From Torymus aiolomorphi (Eukaryota; Arthropoda; Insecta; Hymenoptera; Torymidae): a stretch of DNA of 64,000 nucleotides. The notes under the pieces are model-generated. The model saw only the letters and a program-made list of their open reading frames with translations, was not told the origin of the DNA and searched no databases. Where the stretch lies: positions 134,061,394 through 134,125,393 of the forward strand of contig CM070876.1 of assembly GCA_036365515.1 (NCBI GenBank). Direction: 5' to 3'. A program made the translations under genes and the position numbers. Positions 38,558 through 48,860 of this stretch are shown here, in pieces (within the stretch, counting starts at the first letter, position 1; every line of letters begins with the position of its first letter).

Positions 38558-39790
38558 GGCCAATAAACGAAGGTCTGAAATCGACTTTCTCTGGTGAATG
38601 GCTGCATTTCGGATATTTGGTAAAACACATCGTCTAAAAACGATGGTCAAAAATGCAGCTTCCAAAAACGCCGACGTCACCCCTAATTTGGCGAAAAACC
38701 ACCCCCGAAAACGGTTTTTCGCTTATAACTCGCGAACGATAAGAGATATCGAAAAAAGTCCCACACAAAAGTTGTAGAGCGTGAAATTTTACATAAGGAT
38801 ACCTATCACTTTTTTGCATTTGATAAAATTAAGCCTGAGAAAAGCACGCAGAAGTAACAAACAGCAAGCCGCCGGAGGGGCAGGGAGGTTGGGCCCGCGG
38901 CCGCGCGGCTGGGGCATCGGCGGCGTGCCTCGGCGGCAATGTAGACATGTGAGCGCGCGCGTGGACTGCGTGTCTCTGCGCCGCTCGAGTTGTTTTTCAC
39001 TTTTTAGCGATTCTAGCTGGCCCAGGCGCCGGAAAATTTTTCGCTTCTGTCTCCCCCTGTACACCTGCTGACGCAATTGCATAAAGTAACCATCGCCTTT
39101 TATAGATTTTGATTCGTAGAATCTAAATTTCGATGTTACAATTTAACAAAATTGCAAGAACTTTGATTTAAATGCATTTGTTTGAACAAAAACGCTATTT
39201 AAACAAATAAAAACAATATTTTGCGATCAGAATAATTTCTTCTTGAAAATTCCGGCAATGTTAAAATAAAATGTTTCATTCAACATCTACGAGAAACCAA
39301 TATTCAAAGATTTATAAATTTTCAAAATATTAATTCTTAGCATTCAAGAGATTTTTAATAATAGTCACAAAATTAAACGTCAAGTAAAAATTGTTACAGT
39401 TACTAATCGTTTACCATCTAAAAAGAGATGTGCATAGTTCATATTACTTTGTATTATATTTAATTCACATTAATATAGGTACGAGTAAATCTCAGGAACT
39501 CTTAACTTTTTTGGGAACTCCAAAGTTTAAGCAGACAAATGAATCAACGCTCAAAATGTTTGCCTTGCAATAAAAAAAATAAAAAAATCTATTATAAATA
39601 ATGGTAACGAATCAGCTGCGTTCATAAATGAAAAAATTGTTGTTAATATGCTTTTCCTATCGATATATTTATCTATATAGGAACAGGAACACACTTACGA
39701 TCGTTGTACAATTTGTTTAGCTTTTTTGTGTGTCAAAATCTTGAACTCGAGTCCTGGTAGGTCGATGTGCTATAAAAATTAGCCGAAATA
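38558..39790. repeat. Left terminal inverted repeat of the large element
   Basis: Carries a GC-rich core (38,880-38,990) and the uninterrupted version of the Polinton target site (CACATCGTCTAAAAACG near 38,625-38,640). The 97-aa frame on the minus strand here is not conserved in frame in the other arm. Confidence 0.85.
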
Positions 39791-41180
39791 CAAGATTATT
39801 AATTTTCTAAATTTTTAAAGGAATTTTAGGGATAAAAAGTTATTGAGATTTGAGAATACGTATTGATTAAATTATCAAGGGGAAGACTAATAGCCTTATC
39901 TATATCTATATGTTTTGCAAAGATATTCCCTAAATATTAGTATTTGTTAAAAGACAAAATATTTTAGAAACATGGGTTAGCAGCGAAGCTCCACAAGTTT
40001 TCTATTAAAAAAATTAGTAGTGACAATTCGTACCTGAACCTTAATTTTTTATCCGTCAACTGCTTTATAGAGAGACAAGAAAAATAAGTTATACTAATTT
40101 TCTTATTGTCTTTATTTGATATAATGAACATTTTTTCTACAAGATGCAATAGTTTCTTACAAACATGTATTATTATTATTTAAATAAAATAATTTTCTAT
40201 TTAAAGCCAAATTATACTTTGACAAAAGAAATTACCTTTTCAGTCTAAATCTCTGTAGATTCAAAAACAATTTTTCTTTTTATGAAGACTCCATTCCTAC
40301 TATCTGAAAAGTAATTATTTTTCTTCGCGCAGGATTTTCTTCTTAATATTCGTAATTAATATAAGATAATAAAAAAAATATTCCTTTGGAAAATAGATCA
40401 TATTATGAGTATTTATGACGGAGTCCTTTTGCAGCAGAAAATATGAGTATGCAATACAAGTAATTAATTACGATATTAACTACAATGCAATTTACTGTTT
40501 GTATTTACATTATATCTCTACATTTTAATTTACATTTAACCTGCAGGTTGAATCTTATTTAAAAAAAATAAATTTTAACAATGAGAAATTATAGAGATAT
40601 GTAAAAGTTATTTTTATTGACATATTTCTATTTTAGCAAGTTTCGGTCAGAAACTCTCGAGAGAAGTTTCTCACGTCTGGATTGTGGATGTGGATACAAT
40701 TTCAGAGTGTAATTTTGTAGCTCTAAAATGACATCATCAAGTTTTAATAAAATCCATGCTCAGGAAGTTAGAAGCTCTTATTTTCAGCTAGTTATCATGT
40801 TAAAATACTATAAAGTCTATGGTTTGATTACCCATAACTGCACCTCTGGATCTATCTCCGAATAACTTTTTTTCCAATTTTTTTGTTATAAGTGTAAAAA
40901 TTCGTCATAACAATAAATGGCAATAAGTAAAACATTTTTTTATTAAAACTTTTTAACAGAAAATGTTACTATAGTGCTTCGGGGAGGGAGAAATTTACTC
41001 TTTATACAAACAGATTTCGATTTAAAAAGATTTTTGTCTAGAGTCAAGTATAGAATTAATAATTCTAATACCTATCTTATTCAAGAATAAACCCTCTTGG
41101 GTCAAATGGACTGTTTTTGACTAAATGAAAAATTTTCTCAATGATCATTAAAAAATTCTTTTACTGGTGATTAGTATAAA
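39791..41180. other. AT-rich interior of the large element
   Basis: No gene recognised; short frames only. Confidence 0.4.
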
Positions 41181-41628
41181 TCGACGCTCCCTACGAAAAC
41201 TATCGCGATTCAGATTGCCACGAAGACTAGTCCATTTCAGCATTGGCCGCGAAGACTAGCACGCCCCATTGATTTACGTTGAAGACTAGCCCGATCCGCT
41301 TGATTGCGGCGAAGACTAGCACATTCCACTGCCTCTTATGTAAATTAACACGGTGACGCGAAGTGCTAGTTTTCGCGGCAAGCTTGCGAATCGTCTTACT
41401 TTTCGTCGCAAACTCGCGAATCGTGCTACTTTTCGTCGCAATCTTACGAATTGTACTATTATTCGGCGCAAACTCGTGAATGATGCTAGTTTTCGCGGTA
41501 ACCTCGCGAATTGTACTAGTATTCGCGGCAAAGTCGTGAGTTATGCTAGTTTTCGTTGCAGTTTTCTGAAATGTGCTAGTCTTCGTGAGGAGGCCAAAAA
41601 AGGTGCTAGTTTTCGTAGGGAGCGTCGA
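41181..41628. mobile_element. MITE-like element with internal 30-bp repeats
   Basis: A 22-bp perfect inverted repeat (TCGACGCTCCCTACGAAAAC, then TA) bounds the unit. Inside, GTGCTAGTTTTCGCGGCAAACTCGCGAATT-type units recur about every 30 bp in the right part; left-part units run in the opposite orientation. Because 30 is divisible by 3, the minus strand stays open for 136 codons with a 10-residue repeat (TKTSTIREFA-like). Confidence 0.7.
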
Positions 41629-41689
41629 AATGTTCAACTACAATAACTAATATTTTAACAAAGCTTCTATTTATTTCTTTTTAACACAC

Positions 41690-41885
41690 CCCATCGTAAA
41701 ATTCGTACTTTATCACCGCCAGAGCGGGAAAAAAGTGCTACGTTCATTCCCTACCCTCACTCTTTTTGCCAGCGCAACGCACTATTTGTGCCCGAGCCGA
41801 AGGCGAGGGAAGGCGAATAAATATGCAGCACTTTTTCCCTTTTCAGCGGGGAGCGAGTACGAATTTTACGATAGTTGTGTTAAAA
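41690..41885. mobile_element. Palindromic MITE-like repeat
   Basis: CGTAAAATTCGTACTTTATC...AAAAAAGTGCT at the left is mirrored by AGCACTTTTTCCC...GAGTACGAATTTTACG at the right, with a GC-rich centre. Confidence 0.6.
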
Positions 41886-42304
41886 AATCGTATACGTATT
41901 GCACTCGTGAATAAAGTGGGTTGTGCGAACCTGCGCATTTGACAACTCTCGCGCAGGGGGCACACAGCCCACTTTATTCCCTTGCTGCATAATATACTAT
42001 TACAAACACAATCATATAGCATATAAATAGAAAGTGTGTTATACAAGATACCTATGTGTATAGTGTGTCCATACTTCTTCTATTTTCTGTCAAGATAGAT
42101 AAAAAACAGTGGGCTAGTTTTGTTACTTATAAAATAGTCAGTAATAAACTCGTTGCTACGGCAATGAGTAAATGAGCATTTCTCTGGAATTTCTAACTTT
42201 TAGCTTAAAAGAAATTTCAAAAGTTAATGTTGAGGCACATTCACTAAACGTTTTCATTTTTAAACATATTTTTTCCTTACTGCATGTTTATGCACGTGCG
42301 AGTA

Positions 42305-43040
42305 AGAGTGAGAGAGGAGGAATTTTATCAGAATGGCAAAATGTTAGATGGGTATTTTCTCAGAAAAACAGATTGCATAAAATTATAAAGATACTTTTTA
42401 CTAGAAAAATAAAATTCTGAAAAATCTTAGTCGTCCATTCCTATACGATTTTTAGCTCATTTGCCGACGTTATAGCTTTTCTAAATCACTGCATTTTCTA
42501 TAATTTAATCGTTGGGTAGAAATGGCATTCGGAAACTTGATGTTACATATCATATACAAATAATTTAATGAAAATATCATGGCGTTCTTGCCAAATTTTT
42601 TCGAATTTTTATGTATTATACATTTTTAAACCTTAGAAAAAGTTACCCTTCTATCATAAGATATTCTATTTTTTTTACCTTTCTGAGAAAATACCCATCT
42701 AACATTTTACCATTCTGATAAAATACCTCCCCCTAAAAATTGTATAGGAATCTATATAAGGAAAATATATAAGGAAATAATGTTTTTAGGAGTCACATTT
42801 TTCGGAGTTTTATTTTACTAGTAAAAAGTATCTTTATAATTTTATACAATCTGTTTTCAATTTTTATAGACGCAAAGTTTTCTGATATTTTTTTCGAAAG
42901 AAATTCCTTGTGTGTTCTGAAGAGCTCCTGTTCGGAATTTATAGTATCAGATTCGGAGAATGTTTTAAACGATAATACATTTTCTGAGAAAATACCCATC
43001 TAACGTTTTACCATTTTGATAAAACACCTCCCACCCCCCC
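42305..43040. mobile_element. Inverted-repeat element, family unknown
   Basis: The ~115-bp left segment (TCAGAATGGCAAAATGTTAG, ATGGGTATTTTCTCAGAAAA, AAGATACTTTTTACTAG) reappears inverted in parts at 42,680-42,740, 42,805-42,870 and 42,980-43,035. Confidence 0.5.
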
Positions 43041-43159
43041 ACACAAAACTGATGATTTCTTATACGAGGGTGCATCGACATCAAGTTCTTTAGAAGACCA
43101 TGATTCAATTTCTATAAGTGGCATACTAAAAAGTGGCGCCGAAAAAGTATACTATTCAA

Positions 43160-43460
43160 TCGGGCTTGTAAATAATTTTTTTCACATTCAGAAAGGCTTA
43201 AAGAACAAGAAAAACTTTGTTCAGTAAATGTACCTTCAAAATTAAATCCTTTTTTCAAGTTTCATCGTTTAGAAAGAAAGCTGAAATTTCCGTCAATTCT
43301 TTTCAATCCAAAATTGACTTGAAAGTGTCACCAAAAAATGATATCATTAAATCGAACTTGTATATATTTATTTTCACATTTAGAAAAGCTTGAAGAACAA
43401 GAAAAACTTTGTCTGATGGGGGTGCCTTAAAAAAAAATTATAATTTTTTTCGAGACGTAA
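43160..43460. repeat. Direct repeat, ~185-bp period
   Basis: CTTGTAAATAATTTTTTTCA...AGGCTTAAAGAACAAGAAAAACTTTGT recurs, diverged, about 185 bp later. Confidence 0.6.
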
Positions 43461-44038
43461 CCCTGGTGGAAATTTGTCTATGTGAAATGGCCAACAATCT
43501 CAATAAATAGGTAGAAAAAATGGCTAGTTAATAGGCTCCGGTGAAACGCTTTTTCTCCCATTATTCGCACATTTAATAGATTGGACATAATCTCCAAATT
43601 TTCGTTTTAAGTTTACTTAAAGAATTGACGTTAAATTGGACGGTATTCAGCTATAACTGATAGCTTACTAAAATATAAACAATATGAGCAGACAGAAAAA
43701 CCATTTACAGTAGTCCTTTTGAAGATATTACGTAGAATGTATTTATTGCCATTAGATTCTGTCTCTCTCACTCCTTGTCATACAACAGGCCTTCTACTAG
43801 CCATTTCCAGACTAAAAAAACTGATCAGTTTTAAAACCTTTAAAGTACTCAAGAACAAGCTTGTGTTTGTCTTCGCAAAACTCATTCTATTTTTCAATCT
43901 ATTAAATGTTCGAATAATAGGGAAAAAAGCGTTTCACCGGGAGCTAGAAACTGGAAAAGGGAAATTCCCATTTTATAGCAAGTTTCTAATATAAATGGCC
44001 AGTTAATAGTTAGAAAATGTTTTGGATTTCCACCAGGG
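43461..44038. mobile_element. MITE-like element with CCCTGGTGGAAAT termini
   Basis: Begins CCCTGGTGGAAATTTG and ends GGATTTCCACCAGGG. Secondary inverted segments lie inside (GTGAAACGCTTTTTCTCCCA at ~43,540 with its complement at ~43,925, and ATGGC(T/C)AGTTAATAG). The 91-aa frame inside has no motif. Confidence 0.65.
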
Positions 44039-44184
44039 AAGAGGGGAATAATTTTGGAAATAGCGCATATACTATTCTATTTTACTATTCTACCATATCC
44101 TTACCGAAAGTACCACATTCACGGTTTCAGCCGGAAGCAAACTGCGAGAGTGGTACTTTCAGCCAGACGGTATGGTGAAAAAAT

Positions 44185-45342
44185 TTTGTATTTCGGCTAA
44201 TTTTTATAGTACATCGACCTACCAGGATTCGAGTTCAAGATTTTGACACACAAAAAAGATAAACAAATTGTAGAACGATCGTAAGTGTGTTCCTGTTCCT
44301 ATATAGATAAATATATCGATAGGAAAAGCATATTAATAACAATTTTTTCATTTATGAACGCAGCTCATTCGTTACCATTATTTATAATAGATTTTTTATT
44401 TTTTTTTATTGCAAGGCAAACATTTTGAGCGTTGATTCATTTGTCTGCTTAAACTTTGGAGTTCCCAAAAAAGTTAAGAGTTCCTGAGATTTACTCGTAC
44501 CTATATTAATGTGAATTACATATAATACAAAGTAATATGAACTATGTACATCTCCTTTTAGATGGTAAACGATTAGTAACTATAACAATTTTTACTTGAT
44601 GTTTAATTTTGTGACTATTATTAAAAATCTCTTGAATGCTAAGAATTAATATTTTGAAAATTTATAACTCTTTGAATATTGGTTTCTCGTAGATGTTGAA
44701 TGAAACATTTTAATCTTAAAATTGCCGGAATTTTCAAGAAAAAATTATTCTGATCGCAAAAGATTGTTTTTATTTGTTTAAATAGCGTTTTTGTTCAAAC
44801 AAATGCATTTAAATCAAAGTTCTTGCAATTTTGTTAAATTGTAACCTCGAAATTTATATTCTACGAATCAAAATCTATAAAAAGCGATGGTTACTTTATG
44901 CAATTGCGTCAGCAGGTGTACAGGGGGAGACAGAAGCGAAAAATTTTCCGGCGCCTGGGCCAGCTAGAATCGCTAAAAAGTGAAAAACGACTTGAGCGGC
45001 GCAGAGACACGCAGTCCACGCGCGCGCTCACATGTCAACATTGCCGCCGCTGCCGCAGCCGCGCGACCGCGGGCCCCACCTCCCTTCCCCTCCGGCCGCT
45101 TGCTGTTTGTTACTTCTGCGTGCTTTTCTCAGGCTTAATTTTATCAAATGCAAAAAAGTGATAGGTGATCCTTATGTAAAATTTCACGCTCTATAACTTT
45201 TGTTTGGGACTTTTTTCGATATCTCTTATCGTTCGCGAGTTATAAGCGAAAAACCGTTTTCGGGGGTGGTTTTTCGCCAAATTAGGGGTGACGCCGGCGT
45301 TTTTGGAAGCTGCATTTTTGACCATCATTTTTAGACGATGTA
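44185..45342. repeat. Right terminal inverted repeat, inner part
   Basis: Reverse complement of 38,63x-39,790 with substitutions and a short deletion in the GC-rich core. It is cut by the Polinton at GATGTA. Confidence 0.85.
45337..45342. repeat. Polinton target-site duplication GATGTA (left)
   Basis: Matches GATGTG at 62,468-62,473 with one difference. The uninterrupted arm at ~38.63 kb reads GATGTG in reverse complement, showing the ancestral site. Confidence 0.85.
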
Positions 45343-45622
45343 AGTAGGTAAGCTATGAGAGTTCTAGCCCACTGGGCCAGAACTCTCAGAGAGTTCTAGC
45401 CCAGTGGGCCAGAACTCTCATAGCATTTTCGATGCTGCGCATCGAATTCTACGAGCCCCGTTGACCCAACTGGGCCAGAACTCTCATAGTATTTTCGAGT
45501 TAAACATAAAATTTTATGAAGCCTGTTAACCCCTACTGAGCCAGAAGCCCCTACTGAGCCAGAACTCTTATAGCATTCTGAGCGAGCTCTGGTATAGCTC
45601 GATGAGGTAGCGCATATTTAAA
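45343..45622. repeat. Polinton left terminal inverted repeat
   Basis: Matches the right end over ~245-280 bp. The outer ~150 bp are highly similar except that the left copy has an extra GAGTTCTAGCCCAGTGGGCC unit. A more diverged inner block contains TATAGCTCGATGA(G/T)GTAGCGC. The outer part is built of palindromic modules (GAGAGTTCTGGCCCAGTGGG with its complement). Confidence 0.9.
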
Positions 45623-45815
45623 ATTAATGACTACTTTAGTCTTTTATACTTATCGCGTTCGGGTAAAGAATTCGTATTCGTGGAATACTTTTGGGAATAT
45701 TGTTTCCATTTTGAATCCTCCTTTTTCTCTTGCTTAGAATCAAGGAGAGGAGTATAAGCGCTTGAGCTTGTGTTTTGACCCATCTTGTTCGACGTTAGGG
45801 ACACGAATGAAGCAC

Positions 45816-46304
45816 CTACTCCCAATCCATAGACGTCTCACACGTTTCGTAGAATTTTTTCAGAAGTTTGACGTTATGAAGAGCACAGCTGGTTTTGTAG
45901 GCGCCCTCATGGTTAGGACAAACTGTGACAAGCTTGATCTTGTCCAAGGGTGGAAAACCCATCTCCGTTACATCGTGGACGTTGAATTTGAAGCGTTCGA
46001 GCCATTTTTTCTTGATGGAGCCCATAACGAGTATCTGACTAGCATCATGCAGACATTCTCGAAGAACACTTCCGATGTCGGTGTAGGGACGGTCACCTGA
46101 CTTCCAAGAAATACCGTGATAGAACTTCTTCAGCCAAGTATTTTCTCTCTTATACTTATCGGTGAGTCGTTTCCAAGGAAAAGGTTCCTTGAATAAAAAG
46201 ACTAGAGGTTGATCGTCATAATCCAACGGAACTATTGCCAGTTCTTTCAAAACAAAATCATTACCAGGCTGTTTGAAGCCCTGCATATCAACGATATATT
46301 TCAT
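45816..46304 (-). CDS. Accessory protein with a Maelstrom-like E...CxxH...C pattern, paralogue 1
   Basis: 162 aa. It starts MKYIVDMQGF and contains KELAIVPL, FYHGISWKSGDRPY and then VCPNHEGAYKTSCALHN, a C-x2-H-x7-C signature. A second gene at 57,906-58,610 has the same architecture (EYIVDVQGFKR, NYHGMAWESG, CPKH...C), so the two are paralogues at opposite ends of the element. The E + C-x2-H-x7/8-C arrangement resembles the ECHC zinc site of the Maelstrom RNase-H-like domain; this is my inference. No HMG box is present. The ATG lies 2 nt after the capsid stop codon, suggesting translation coupled to the capsid message. Compared with its paralogue it lacks the C-terminal Cys-rich tail. Confidence 0.8.
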   Translation of the reverse strand: MKYIVDMQGFKQPGNDFVLKELAIVPLDYDDQPLVFLFKEPFPWKRLTDKYKRENTWLKKFYHGISWKSGDRPYTDIGSVLRECLHDASQILVMGSIKKKWLERFKFNVHDVTEMGFPPLDKIKLVTVCPNHEGAYKTSCALHNVKLLKKFYETCETSMDWE

Positions 46305-46306
46305 TT

Positions 46307-47535
46307 TTACACAAGCTTCTTCACGTCTCCGCTGACGGGACTATACTGAACGATACGGTCGTGCAGAATGAGACAATACGCGGCTGTTCCAGCTGGAAAA
46401 TTATTTCTTGATTCAAACTCTAAACGCACGTCCACAGGAGCGTTTTTCAAAGATTCGTTTTGTTTGGAACAATCGATCACTATCAAAGGTAAGTATTTTA
46501 TAAAATCTACTTTATTCAAAAGAGGTTCGGGATTTTTTTCATAATAAGCACTCTGAAAATTTGCATACATATCATACAATACAGCGTACTGGTTACGATC
46601 TATATCTAAATTTAAATTTCCATACGGATAACATTGTGAATTTAAAAAGAGTTTAACATTACTCAAGTGGCAGTGATCGAACTGACTCGCGTTTACCTGC
46701 CTCCGAGGTTTCTATTCGTTTGAAAAGCAAGAATAATGAAGCGTGGTTTTTCCAACTGATTGGATATTTTAACAGTCCAAACGTGTTTAGGAGAAGATGG
46801 AAGGAGGGGATATTCGTAGAATTCCCAACTGCGGTAGCTCATAACCACAAGTCTGTTTTTCTCGATATAATTGAATAGAGGAATCTTTCGCTTATCGGAG
46901 AGAAATATGTATGGCATCAACCACTCTATCTTCGTGAACTCAATTTTAAATTCTTCATAAGTATTGTCTGGTCCTGCTGTCTGTATGATGGCATTGATAT
47001 CATTTCTCGATCTAGTGAGTATGAGTTCATGCTTAACATTTACTAAAATTTTTCTATAATCTTCGGCAAATCCAAGAATCATACAGAGAGGTATAGAAAG
47101 GTCGAAGTAGCCATCATCGTTGGTAAGTTTTTGCGTTTCTTCTACATCGAGCCACCCAGCGTTCTCGATGACTAATTTTTGACTAGGATTGAGAGAAACC
47201 CAACCTTTCATGAGAGTAGTTAACCCTACATTTTTACATTTATCAATTTCAATGGCATTTATCTCATATCTGATTTCTTCAAACATATGACAGATGGCGT
47301 TGTTGACTAACATAGAACGTTCGAGTGGTGTACCATCCGGTTTAACTAATTTACCACATACATGTAGTGAACTTTGTGATGGTAGAAGACATAAATCTTG
47401 ATGTTGAATGGCGATGCGAATTTCATCGCTGTTTCCAAACGATGACGTGATGTAGGGCTGATGTGCATGAAGTTCGTAGTGAGCCACTGACTCATCAAAT
47501 GTTACAGGTGACTGAATGTTTAGAATTTCTTCCAT
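46307..47535 (-). pseudogene. MCP: Polinton major capsid protein (double jelly-roll), frameshifted
   Basis: The N-terminal part (47,535-46,693, 280 aa) contains HYELHAHQPYITSSFGNSDE, EIRYEINAIEIDKCKNVGL, GWLDVEETQKLT and LTKIEWLMPYIFLSDKRKI. The C-terminal part (46,666-46,307, 119 aa) contains NVKLFLNSQCYPYGNLNLDI, YDMYANFQSAYY and PAGTAAYCLILHDRIVQYSP. These are blocks I associate with insect Polinton hexon-like capsid proteins. The parts lie in different frames; a one-base shift at about 46,690 breaks the gene, and conserved sequence continues in the second frame just upstream of its first ATG. Total length, about 400 codons, is normal for the family. ATG at 47,535 follows a TATA box at 47,681-47,693 by a ~120-nt leader. 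Confidence 0.85.
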
Positions 47536-47680
47536 CTTTTTGTAGACAACAGAAAAAAATACAAGTTATTTTCCACCAGCGACGACTCTTAGGCCGAGAC
47601 TTCTCAGGAACTGAATGTTTTGTCGTGTTAGCGCTCTGCTTGCTCGCGGACGACTGATGGTCTGTCGACATGTTGACTTC

Positions 47681-47693
47681 TTTATATAGCCCT
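47681..47693 (-). promoter_or_regulatory. TATA-type promoter of the capsid unit
   Basis: The minus strand reads AAGGGCTATATAAAGAAG. An insect-type initiator ATCAGT lies about 30 bp downstream (plus-strand ACTGAT at ~47,653). Confidence 0.7.
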
Positions 47694-47723
47694 TACCAAC
47701 CTTGCTGTTGTAAACGATCCCCA

Positions 47724-48410
47724 TCACACTTGTTTGATGTGAAGTCTGATTGTAATGGTTTCTCCTCGAAAATTAACTAATCGTCCGTCTTGATCGACTA
47801 TGCGTATTTGTAAGTGATCTATGCTTTTAACTGTAACTGGAAGGTAAATTACCTGTGAGGGTACTTCAATGATCTTATATCCCGGTGGTACTGCTGGAAA
47901 GAATTCGTGTATTGTATGAACCTTAGAGCCGTTTATATATGCTCCTGAAGTTATATTACACTCAACTCGTAAGGTGTTGATTTTAAGAATAGCTACAGGC
48001 AGATCTGAGCTATGAGTAATGTTTGCTTGTAGTAAACGTTGAGTAAAACCTAAGAGCTGACCGATGGAATCTCGAGGACGAAAGTCAATAGACTGACTAC
48101 ACTTTATTACACTGCGAAGTGTATTATTATTTGGCTTTAAACTGATTGAAATACCTTTGGGTGCTAAAGTTTCACGAAGAAAATTTTCTATATCCTCTAT
48201 CTCGTAACTACCAGTCGGTAAATATATTTCTTCCTTACCGACGTAAAACTTATTATTATCAGTATCGATGTTGGGTATAGAGTTAAATGTTAAAAGTTCA
48301 ACCAAACCGAGAACGTAATTTTTATTTGGTGAAAGTTCAATAGGTGGAAAATACTGCACTTCTAGAACTAATGAATTACCGGAGAGACTTAACGTCAATG
48401 AATTCTCCAT
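47724..48410 (-). CDS. Penton-like minor capsid protein
   Basis: 228 aa, open from ATG to stop. Motifs: LVLEVQYFPPIELSPNKNYVLG, RPRDSIGQLLGF, RVECNITSGAYINGSKVHTIH and PPGYKIIEVPSQVIYLPV, with IRIVDQDGRLVNFRGETITI at the C-terminus. I recognise these as the small capsid (penton-like, single jelly-roll) protein that accompanies the hexon-like protein in insect Polintons; it would form the fivefold vertices. It lies between protease and capsid genes and has its own TATA box just upstream (48,453-48,465), inside the end of the protease ORF. Confidence 0.82.
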   Translation of the reverse strand: MENSLTLSLSGNSLVLEVQYFPPIELSPNKNYVLGLVELLTFNSIPNIDTDNNKFYVGKEEIYLPTGSYEIEDIENFLRETLAPKGISISLKPNNNTLRSVIKCSQSIDFRPRDSIGQLLGFTQRLLQANITHSSDLPVAILKINTLRVECNITSGAYINGSKVHTIHEFFPAVPPGYKIIEVPSQVIYLPVTVKSIDHLQIRIVDQDGRLVNFRGETITIRLHIKQV

Positions 48411-48452
48411 GACTATTCAATCTAGAATGATTAAACTATCATTACGCTCGCC

Positions 48453-48465
48453 TTTATATAGCCCG
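48453..48465 (-). promoter_or_regulatory. TATA-type promoter of the penton-like gene
   Basis: Minus strand GCCGGGCTATATAAAGGCGAG, the same GGGC-TATATAAA core as the capsid promoter. It overlaps the stop of the protease ORF. Confidence 0.65.
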
Positions 48466-48860
48466 GCTTAGCTTGTTACATAAGAACTTGAGACAGAGGT
48501 GACCGCAGTTGAATATATTATAATCTTGATATCTCTCATGATTATATTTAACTTCATTCACTCGCAGATAAAGCAATAAATCAATAGGTGGTTGAAGATC
48601 TCCAAAGCTGTCGAAGTAAATTACATTGTCTCCACGTTTTCGATATGCTACCCAATGTGTTCCAGGCCCATCTTTATCATCTAAATTTACAATGGCTGAT
48701 TCATGATTATGAGGACCACTAGCAGGTAAAGCATTTCTCATAAATACTCCTCGAAAATATGGAATTTTTAGAATTTTAGCATACTTAATTAGATCGAGAT
48801 CTGTGAGAGCCCTCTGTGGTAATCTCACTTCGAGGTTCTTTTTTTTCTTTAACCGGAATT
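48454..48860 (-). CDS. Adenain-like cysteine protease
   Basis: The reading frame opens just after 48,865 and has no ATG until FMRNALP, yet conserved sequence (LTDLDLIKYAKILKIPYF) lies upstream of that Met. The GTG at 48,828 is one possible but unusual start. Catalytic residues: His in GTHWVAY, Asp in YFDSFGD, Gln and Cys in QDYNIFNCGHLC, as in adenovirus-type (C5) proteases. It would mature virion proteins. The frame is exactly -1 to the preceding PLA2 ORF, and an A8 run sits at the join, so translation by frameshifting, or decay of a fusion, should be considered. Confidence 0.85.

Noticed and set aside
38789..45161. A ~90-aa Arg-rich frame (MQLRQQVYRGRQKRK) present in both arms of the large inverted repeat
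   Set aside because: After about 50 residues the two copies shift frame relative to each other across the GC-rich core; no constraint is visible.
45631..45825. 64-aa minus-strand frame after accessory paralogue 1
   Set aside because: It begins with a non-ATG codon overlapping the previous stop and has no match to the paralogue's tail; probably 3' UTR.
47540..47672. Upstream small ORF starting MSTDHQSSASK in the capsid leader
   Set aside because: Its ATG lies only ~10 bp from the TATA box, upstream of the predicted start site.
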